A model generated the notes under the pieces. That model was not told where the DNA came from and searched no databases. It saw nothing but the letters and a program-made list of their open reading frames with translations. A DNA stretch of 5,081 bases from Williamwhitmania sp035530955 (lineage in GTDB: Bacteria; Bacteroidota; Bacteroidia; Bacteroidales; Williamwhitmaniaceae), in contig DATKTT010000169.1 in the NCBI GenBank assembly GCA_035530955.1, forward strand, positions 1-5,081, written 5' to 3'. A program made the position numbers and the translations under genes. Each line of letters starts with the position of its first letter. Position 1 is the first letter of the stretch. This document shows, piece by piece, positions 1 through 5,081 of the stretch.

Positions 1-169
1 TGGTGAGGTTATCCTCTGGACCATACACCCGTTTTATACCATCGATCATGGTGCCTTCGAGTAACTCCTTACTCCCGTCGGACAGGTATTTAACTTTAAC
101 ATCCCTGCCACAGAAGGCTAGGAGCATGGCAAACGCTACAACGAGTGCAGTTTTGGCTACCTGTTTCAT
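1..169 (-). CDS. Putative exported lipoprotein, 5' end only (possible MORN/YwqK-like)
   Basis: Reading the minus strand from the ATG at 169-167 gives 56 codons with no stop before the left edge of the window, so the C-terminal part is missing. The start MKQVAKTALVVAFAMLLAFC is a typical lipoprotein signal peptide: a basic head (K2, K6), a hydrophobic core (residues 8-19) and a lipobox ending at Cys20 (L-A-F-C). This predicts cleavage before Cys20, lipidation and attachment to a membrane. Residues 28-50 (KYLSDGS, then EGT, then DG, then VYG) resemble the Y.nG....EG.y.dG spacing of MORN_2/YwqK repeats, but only about one unit is visible, so the family is tentative. The start is supported by the signal peptide and by a good promoter whose -7 box lies 22 bases upstream of the ATG. 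The gene is transcribed away from cas9 and nothing links it to CRISPR function; it is probably just a chromosomal neighbour. Confidence 0.72.
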   Translation of the reverse strand, partial: MKQVAKTALVVAFAMLLAFCGRDVKVKYLSDGSKELLEGTMIDGIKRVYGPEDNLT

Positions 170-190
170 AATATTCGGTTTGTTGTTAAA

Positions 191-221
191 CAAATGTAGG
201 AATATATGCACAGATTACAAA
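191..221 (-). promoter_or_regulatory. Bacteroidota-type promoter of the lipoprotein gene
   Basis: On the minus strand a TTTG (221-218) is followed after exactly 19 bases by TACATTTG (198-191). This matches the -33 TTTG / -7 TAnnTTTG pattern of the housekeeping sigma factor in Bacteroidota. Transcription would begin around 187-184, giving a leader of only about 15-18 bases before the ATG at 169. The match is direct; use in vivo is inferred. Confidence 0.7.
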
Positions 222-450
222 GAAAGGAAGTTTGCAAGCCAGGGGTAAATTGTTTAGGCAAGTCCGGGGACGACTTATAAACGAAAGCAAACAGTCGCCA
301 TCGGACTGATGAAAAAAATCAATTAATAGTTTGTGCTTTAGAAAAAAAATATAAACTTTAATAATTGAACTGGAATTGATATTCAACTGCATGATTGCAC
401 AAGAAATGGTATGGGGGGAAGATAAGCTGAGGAGTCTGAAGATAATGGAC
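222..450. other. Gene-free intergenic stretch between lipoprotein promoter and tracrRNA terminator
   Basis: No credible gene was found here on either strand. It is A/T-rich with homopolymer A runs (around 311-317 and 342-349). The possible reading frames overlap the lipoprotein promoter or the tracrRNA terminator and have no domain-like composition. The only structure seen is the imperfect inverted repeat at 261-307. No CRISPR repeat, tRNA or insertion sequence end was recognised. Confidence 0.5.
261..307. repeat. Imperfect inverted repeat (nested hairpin)
   Basis: AGTCCG (261-266) pairs with CGGACT (302-307), and inside it CGACT (271-275) pairs with AGTCG (293-297). The two stems are separated by four-base internal loops (267-270 and 298-301), and the terminal loop is 17 bases (276-292). 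No T-run follows on the downstream side of either strand, so it is not a standard terminator. It could be an operator, a structured RNA element or a chance fold. Both arms are read directly from the sequence; function is unknown. Confidence 0.4.
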
Positions 451-481
451 AAAAAAATACCCCCGTATTGAAAGACGAGGG
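451..481 (-). terminator. Rho-independent terminator of the tracrRNA
   Basis: On the minus strand CCCTCGT (481-475), an 8-base loop (474-467) and ACGGGGG (466-460) form a 7-bp stem with one G-U pair. It is followed by TA and then a run of seven T (457-451). This is a textbook intrinsic terminator. It forms the 3' hairpin of the tracrRNA and separates it from the co-oriented lipoprotein gene. Confidence 0.88.
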
Positions 482-536
482 CGGCTTAAATGTTTTCACA
501 ACGGAATAATCCTTATTGTGAATTGCTTCAGATTGT
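452..536 (-). ncRNA. tracrRNA of the type II-C CRISPR-Cas system
   Basis: The minus strand upstream of cas9 encodes a predicted RNA of about 85 nt with tracrRNA parts in the expected order. First is an anti-repeat, GAAGCAATTCACAAT (529-515). Next comes AAGGATTATTCC (514-503), which matches the nexus of known tracrRNAs; S. pyogenes has AAGGCTAGTCC, likewise preceded by AAT and followed by GTT. A small UGU-GAAA-ACA hairpin (500-491) follows, and then a terminator hairpin with a T-run (481-451). A Bacteroidota-type promoter sits just upstream. The RNA would pair with the crRNA repeat, allow processing (by RNase III where used) and anchor the guide in Cas9. The 5' end is estimated from the promoter and may be off by several bases; the 3' end lies in the T-run. 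The identification rests on motif order and position next to cas9. The array that would confirm the anti-repeat is outside the window. Confidence 0.88.
515..529 (-). other. tracrRNA anti-repeat
   Basis: The RNA segment GAAGCAAUUCACAAU directly precedes the AAGG of the nexus. It is complementary to a repeat starting GTTGTGAATTGCTT. That start resembles, from memory, the GTTGTGA.TTGCTTTC beginning of type II-C repeats in Bacteroides and relatives. The U at 515 would form a G-U wobble with the first repeat base, the same arrangement as in the S. pyogenes crRNA-tracrRNA duplex. Further pairing upstream (530-536) cannot be judged without the real repeat. Confidence 0.75.
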
Positions 537-540
537 AATG

Positions 541-570
541 CAAATATAACATATAAACTTAAATGTCAAC
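541..570 (-). promoter_or_regulatory. Bacteroidota-type promoter of the tracrRNA
   Basis: On the minus strand GTTGACA (570-564) contains the -33 TTG (569-567), and TATATTTG (548-541) matches the -7 consensus TAnnTTTG. The spacer is 18 bases from that TTG, one short of the usual 19-21. Predicted initiation is about 537-534, just before the anti-repeat. The element lies wholly within the cas9 leader, its outer edge 7 bases from the cas9 ATG, so the two divergent transcription units share this control region. Confidence 0.72.
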
Positions 571-576
571 ATAGCC

Positions 577-3500
577 ATGAAAAAAATTTTGGGACTGGAT
601 TTAGGAACCAACTCAGTCGGTTGGGCTCTCATAAAACAGGATGAAAGTAGAAGCGAAGTAGTTGGACTGGGAAGCCGCATAATTCCTATGAGTCAGGACA
701 TTCTTGGCGAGTTTGATAGAGGAAATTCGGTGTCTCAAACAGCAGAACGCACGGGGTATAGAGGTACTCGGCGACTTAGGGAAAGGTATTTGCTTCGTAG
801 GGAACGGTTACATCGGGTATTAAATATACTTAACTTTTTACCTGAGCATTATGGTAAAAACATCGATTTTGAACAACACTTTGGAAAATTTATTGACGAG
901 TCAGAACCTAAAATTGCCTACAAGCAAAATGAAACAACTGGTAAAATGGAGTTCGTTTTCATTGACTCCTTTAACGAAATGGTTGCAGATTTTAAGCTGA
1001 CTCAGCCCCATCTTGTGGATGAAGGGCGACATGTTCCGCATGATTGGACAATTTTTTATTTACGTAAAAAGGCTCTAACCACTAAAATAGAAAAGGAGGA
1101 GCTAGCTTGGATTCTTCTGAATTTTAACCAGAAGCGTGGTTATTATCAATTAAGAGGAGAGGAACAGGATGAGGAACCGAAAAAACGAGTGGAGTTTTAT
1201 TCTTTAAAGGTCGTTAATGTTCAAGAAGGCGAAGAATCAAAGACAAAAGGTGAAAAATGGTATAGTGCAGTGCTTGAGAATGGTTGGGTTTACCGACGCA
1301 CAAGTAAAACGCCTTTAGATTGGATAGGTAAGACCAAAGATTTTATTGTAACTACCGATATAGATGAAAATGGTGAAGTAAAGAGGGATAAGGATGGTGT
1401 TGAAAAACGCTCCTTTAGGGCTCCGCTTGAAGATGACTGGACTTTAATAAAGAAAAAGACTGAGGCCGATGTGGAGCATAGCAATAAAACAGTAGGAACA
1501 TATATATACGATGCTTTGCTGCTCAACCCAACCCAGAAGATTAAGGGAAAACTTGTGCGAACCATCGAACGCAAGTTTTACAAGACGGAGTTGGAAGCAA
1601 TTCTCACAAAGCAACGAGAGTTTCATAAGGAACTACTGAGTAGAGAACTGTATCAGGCCTGTCTCGAAGAGTTGTATGGCAACAACGAAGCACATAGGAA
1701 TTCTCTAGGTGCAAGAGATTTCACACATCTCTTTCTCAACGATATTATTTTCTATCAACGACCGCTGAAGAGTAAGAAATCGCTTATTAGCAACTGTCCA
1801 TTAGAGTTCAGAACATACATTGATAAAAGTAATGGAATGGAGGTTAAGGAGTCGATAAAGAGCATTGCTAAGTCACATCCATTATACCAGGAGTTTAGAT
1901 TATGGCAGTTTATTCAAAATTTGAAGATATATGCTAAAGAAGGGTTGGTAGATGGGAAGGTTGCAACTGATGTAAATATTACACAAGAGCTGCTTACAAC
2001 AGAGGATGATTGGGTTGCTCTATTCCATTGGTTGAATGATCGCAAAGAGGTGGATCAAAAAGCATTGTTGAAGTATCCTGCCTTTGGTTTAAAAAAAGAA
2101 ATTGATAAGTATCGTTGGAACTATGTTGAAGATAAAACCTACCCATGTAACGAGACCCGAGCACCCATAACCACGCGACTGAATAAAGTTGTCAACGTTC
2201 CTGAAGGTTTTTTGACAAGAGAGATTGAAGAAGCATTATGGCATATACTTTACTCGGTGGAGGATAAGCATGATGTTGAGAAAGCACTTGCAAAATTTGC
2301 GGCACAACATAGTCTTGGTAAAGATTTTGTTGACAACTTCAAGAAGTTTCCTCCTTTTAGCAAGGACTATGGCTCCTACTCTGCAAAGGCAATAAAGAAG
2401 TTGTTGCCACTGATGCGGCAAGGTAAATGTTGGCACAAAGATGCCATTGATTCCAATACACTTTTGAGAATTGATAAGCTACTAACAGGTGAGTTTGATC
2501 CTACAATTCGCGACAGGGTGAGAGAGAAGTCCATCAACCTAAAATGCCTTGATGACTTTAAAAATCTTCCCCTTTGGCTTGCCAGCTACGTGGCTTACGA
2601 CCGACATGCAGAAGCCAACGATATAAAGAGTTGGAAAACCCCAAGTGACGTTGAATATTTCCTGCGTAATGAGTTTAAGCAGCATTCACTACGCAATCCA
2701 ATTGTTGAACAGGTAATCACCGAAACGTTAAGGGTTGTAAAGGACATTTGGATCCACTATGGAAAGGGCGCTGAAAATTACTTTAGTGAAATTCATATTG
2801 AGCTTGGTCGCGAGATGAAGAATCCTGCCGATAGGCGTAAGAGCATGACCCAAACAATTTCCGAAAATGAGAATACCAATCTCAGAATAAAGGCGTTGCT
2901 TGCCGAATTTTTGAACGATAGTTCCATTGCTAACGTACGACCAAACTCGCCAAGTCAGCAAGAGATATTGAAGATTTATGAAGAGGGTGTAATTAGTGCT
3001 GAAGATGAGATTCCGGACGATATCCAAAAGATTTCGAAGCTGAGTTTGCCTACAACTTCTGAATTGATTCGGTATAAGCTGTGGCTCGATCAAAGGTACC
3101 ATTCGCCCTATACAGGCGAGATGATACCACTGGCAAAACTCTTTACATCGGCTTATGAAATAGAGCATGTTATTCCACAGTCACGCTACTTCGACGATTC
3201 ACTGTCAAACAAGGTGATTTGCGAAGCCGAGGTTAATAAGGATAAGGACAATGCTACCGCCTATGAGTATATCAAAAACAATTCGGGCAAAAAAATTGAG
3301 CTGAGTTTTGGAAAGGAGGTTACGCTTTTTACGCTTACCGAATACGAGGAGAATGTAAAGCGCAACTTTAGCAGAAATCGTGGCAAAATGAAGAAGTTGC
3401 TCATGGAGGAAATTCCCGATGAGTTTATTGCCCGGCAGCTTAACGATAGCCGATACATTAGCAAGGTAGTTAAAGGGCTTCTTTCTAACATTGTGAGGGT

Positions 3501-5081
3501 TGATGACGAGCAGGAGGTTACCTCTAAAAATGTAATACCTACAAGTGGAGCAGTTACCTCTATTCTTAAAAAGGATTGGGGTTTGAACGATGTTTGGAAT
3601 GAAATTATCTCCCCTCGCTTCGAACGATTAAATCAGCTTACTAATAGCACAAACTTTGGACACCTGCGCAATAATCTATTTGTGCCCTATGTTCCGTTGG
3701 AGTTACAAAAAGGGTTTAATCGAAAACGTATTGACCACCGACACCATGCAATGGATGCACTGGTTATTGCCTGCGCTACCCGTAACCATGTCAACTACTT
3801 GAACAACTCCAATGCTTTTAAGGGCAAAGAAAAGGAACGGTTAGATTTACGTTCAAGTCTTTGCTTTAAGAATAGGAATAGTATTGATGAGAATAGCTAC
3901 CAGTGGACATTTAAGAAACCATGGAATACCTTTACCCAAGATGCAAAGGTGGCTCTTTCAAATACAGTTGTTAGTTTTAAGCAGAACGTGCGGGTAATAA
4001 ACAAATCGGTTAACCATTACCAGAAATGGGAGGTCGACGAACATGGCCAGAAGCAAAAGGTAGAGGTAAAACAGGTTAAGGGCGATAGCTGGGCTATTAG
4101 GAAGCCAATGCACAAGGATACCGTTTCTGGTAGGGTAACTTTGCGCTTCCAGAAGGCCGTGAATCTTTCTATGGCTGTTGATACACCAGAGTTTATTGTC
4201 GATAAATCATTGAAGGCAAAGGTTAAGGAACTATTGGCTATCCCTTACGATAAAAAACAGATTGCCAAATATTTTAAGGAGAATGATAACCAGTGGAATG
4301 GTAAGCCGGTTTCAAAGGTGGATATCTACTATTTCGATGGAGAGAATGCTGCCTCGCGGGTAAAGGTGGATGAGACCTTTAACTCCCAAAATATTAAAAA
4401 GATTACCGATGCAGGAATACAGCGCATACTGCTGAACCATTTGCAGGAGTATGACGAGAATGTTAATGGTAAGGTGCTAGAGCATCCGGAAATTGCCTTT
4501 ACTTCTGATGGGTTGGAGGCCATGAATCGAAATATTCAGAACCTAAACAATGGCATTTACCATCAACCAATATATAAGGTAAGAACCTATGAGCCGATGG
4601 GGAGCAAATTTGCTGTTGGAACTAAAGGTAATAAGGGGAGCAAGTTTGTGGAGGCGGCCAAGGGTACCAACCTCTTCTTTGCTTTTTACCTGAGTTCTGA
4701 GGGTAAGCGAAGCTATGAAACGGTTCCTCTTAATGTAGTTATCGAGCGAGAGAAGCAAGGCCTTTCGCCCGTTTCGGAGCAAGATGAGAAAGGGAATGCC
4801 CTGCTATTTTACCTTTCGCCCAACGATCTGGTTTACGTTCCAACACAGGAGGAGCAGGAAAATTCCAATACAGGTAGTTTTACAAACCTTGTTAAAGAGC
4901 AGGTGACCAGAGTATATAAGGCAGTTAGTTTTTCTGGAACCCAGTGCTTTTTTGTGAGAAATGATATTGCCATTGCAATAATAGATAAAGTTGAGTTTTC
5001 AGTAAAGAATAAGATGGAGCGCTCCATTGATGGGGTAATGATAAAGGACTGCTGCTGGAAGTTAAAGGTAGATAGGTTGGG
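577..5081 (+). CDS. cas9: Type II-C CRISPR RNA-guided endonuclease Cas9 (3' end beyond window)
   Basis: One open frame of 1,501 codons runs to the window edge. It encodes the DNA-cleaving effector, which cuts DNA matched by the crRNA-tracrRNA guide. RuvC-I is at the N-terminus (MKKILGLDLGTNSVGWAL, catalytic D8). An arginine-rich bridge helix spans about 56-82. The REC lobe follows (about 90-700), with NFNQKRGYYQLRG at 182-194 and a conserved-looking NPIVEQVITETLRVVKDIW at 707-725. RuvC-II is IHIELGRE (E742). The HNH domain (about 830-900) has YEIEHVIPQS with E863, H864, N878 and N887, spaced as S. pyogenes D839, H840, N854 and N863. RuvC-III is DHRHHAMDA (H1057, D1060). The remaining 400 or so residues are the wedge and PAM-interacting region. 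All catalytic residues are present, so it should be an active nuclease. The ATG at 577 puts D8 at the usual distance from the start. No Shine-Dalgarno is seen, as is common in Bacteroidota. The last residues read CCWKLKVDRLG, which resembles the extreme C-terminus of related Cas9s, so a stop is expected within a few codons. No clear plus-strand promoter was found. Confidence 0.97.
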   Translation, partial: MKKILGLDLGTNSVGWALIKQDESRSEVVGLGSRIIPMSQDILGEFDRGNSVSQTAERTGYRGTRRLRERYLLRRERLHRVLNILNFLPEHYGKNIDFEQHFGKFIDESEPKIAYKQNETTGKMEFVFIDSFNEMVADFKLTQPHLVDEGRHVPHDWTIFYLRKKALTTKIEKEELAWILLNFNQKRGYYQLRGEEQDEEPKKRVEFYSLKVVNVQEGEESKTKGEKWYSAVLENGWVYRRTSKTPLDWIGKTKDFIVTTDIDENGEVKRDKDGVEKRSFRAPLEDDWTLIKKKTEADVEHSNKTVGTYIYDALLLNPTQKIKGKLVRTIERKFYKTELEAILTKQREFHKELLSRELYQACLEELYGNNEAHRNSLGARDFTHLFLNDIIFYQRPLKSKKSLISNCPLEFRTYIDKSNGMEVKESIKSIAKSHPLYQEFRLWQFIQNLKIYAKEGLVDGKVATDVNITQELLTTEDDWVALFHWLNDRKEVDQKALLKYPAFGLKKEIDKYRWNYVEDKTYPCNETRAPITTRLNKVVNVPEGFLTREIEEALWHILYSVEDKHDVEKALAKFAAQHSLGKDFVDNFKKFPPFSKDYGSYSAKAIKKLLPLMRQGKCWHKDAIDSNTLLRIDKLLTGEFDPTIRDRVREKSINLKCLDDFKNLPLWLASYVAYDRHAEANDIKSWKTPSDVEYFLRNEFKQHSLRNPIVEQVITETLRVVKDIWIHYGKGAENYFSEIHIELGREMKNPADRRKSMTQTISENENTNLRIKALLAEFLNDSSIANVRPNSPSQQEILKIYEEGVISAEDEIPDDIQKISKLSLPTTSELIRYKLWLDQRYHSPYTGEMIPLAKLFTSAYEIEHVIPQSRYFDDSLSNKVICEAEVNKDKDNATAYEYIKNNSGKKIELSFGKEVTLFTLTEYEENVKRNFSRNRGKMKKLLMEEIPDEFIARQLNDSRYISKVVKGLLSNIVRVDDEQEVTSKNVIPTSGAVTSILKKDWGLNDVWNEIISPRFERLNQLTNSTNFGHLRNNLFVPYVPLELQKGFNRKRIDHRHHAMDALVIACATRNHVNYLNNSNAFKGKEKERLDLRSSLCFKNRNSIDENSYQWTFKKPWNTFTQDAKVALSNTVVSFKQNVRVINKSVNHYQKWEVDEHGQKQKVEVKQVKGDSWAIRKPMHKDTVSGRVTLRFQKAVNLSMAVDTPEFIVDKSLKAKVKELLAIPYDKKQIAKYFKENDNQWNGKPVSKVDIYYFDGENAASRVKVDETFNSQNIKKITDAGIQRILLNHLQEYDENVNGKVLEHPEIAFTSDGLEAMNRNIQNLNNGIYHQPIYKVRTYEPMGSKFAVGTKGNKGSKFVEAAKGTNLFFAFYLSSEGKRSYETVPLNVVIEREKQGLSPVSEQDEKGNALLFYLSPNDLVYVPTQEEQENSNTGSFTNLVKEQVTRVYKAVSFSGTQCFFVRNDIAIAIIDKVEFSVKNKMERSIDGVMIKDCCWKLKVDRL

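Noticed and set aside
3..248. Plus-strand open frame of 81 codons
   Set aside because: It is antisense to the lipoprotein gene and its promoter, and its translation has no domain-like features. The minus-strand reading has a signal peptide, lipobox and matching promoter.
280..293. Minus-strand TTTGCTTTC inside the hairpin, resembling the middle of Bacteroides-type repeats
   Set aside because: Only about 8 bases match and the rest of the predicted repeat is absent; likely chance.
261..307. Hairpin as a transcription terminator
   Set aside because: Neither strand has a T-run after the stem, and no gene ends next to it.
186..452. Minus-strand open frame of 88 codons
   Set aside because: It begins at the tracrRNA terminator and ends in the lipoprotein promoter, with a composition typical of translated A/T-rich spacer. 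No start signal or family resemblance was seen.
514..550. Plus-strand TTGTGAATTGCTTC... read as a degenerate CRISPR repeat
   Set aside because: Only one copy is present, and on the minus strand it runs directly into a nexus and terminator. It is better explained as the tracrRNA anti-repeat than as a stray repeat.
533..561. Candidate plus-strand promoter for cas9 (TTG, 18-base gap, TAAACTTA)
   Set aside because: The -7 box misses the TTTG part of the consensus, so it is too weak to list as a feature; it is mentioned only in the divergent-promoter finding.
1290..5027. Several minus-strand open frames of 60-146 codons inside cas9, the longest at 2728-3168
   Set aside because: All lie antisense to the continuous Cas9 frame, which carries conserved motifs throughout, so they are shadows of its codon use.
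577..5081. Frameshift or premature stop in cas9
   Set aside because: The frame was translated codon by codon and is open throughout, with all RuvC and HNH motifs in one frame. The missing stop is due to the window edge.

Overview
The window looks like part of a type II-C CRISPR-Cas locus from a member of the Bacteroidota. Three things point to that group. The Cas9 is of the large (about 1,500-residue) type common in this phylum. Two promoters fit the phylum's pattern (TTTG or TTG at -33, TAnnTTTG at -7). The cas9 start has no Shine-Dalgarno sequence, which is also usual there. No 16S or other phylogenetic marker is present, so genus and species cannot be named.

Layout from left to right. Bases 1-169 hold the 5' end of a minus-strand gene for a small exported lipoprotein, possibly a MORN/YwqK-like protein, cut by the window edge. 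Its promoter lies at 191-221. Bases 222-450 have no convincing gene; the only structure seen is an imperfect hairpin at 261-307. Bases 451-570 hold a minus-strand small RNA gene with all the parts of a tracrRNA: a promoter at 541-570, an anti-repeat at 515-529, an AAGG...TCC nexus at 503-514, a GAAA-loop mini-hairpin at 491-500 and a Rho-independent terminator at 451-481. From 577 to the right edge runs a single open frame encoding Cas9, read on the plus strand. It has 1,501 whole codons and no stop, so only the C-terminal end is missing.

How the parts work together. The tracrRNA would pair with the 5' part of the crRNA repeat through its anti-repeat. The duplex would be bound by Cas9 and guide cleavage of invading DNA by the HNH and RuvC sites, all of which look intact. 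cas9 and the tracrRNA gene are divergent, and the tracrRNA promoter occupies the short cas9 leader. The adaptation genes cas1 and cas2 and the repeat-spacer array are not in the window; in type II-C loci they usually follow cas9, so they are expected to the right.

The system type is known. The parts worth a second look are the tracrRNA, which would be missed by protein-only annotation, the copy of the predicted crRNA repeat start inside the tracrRNA, and the compact divergent control region.
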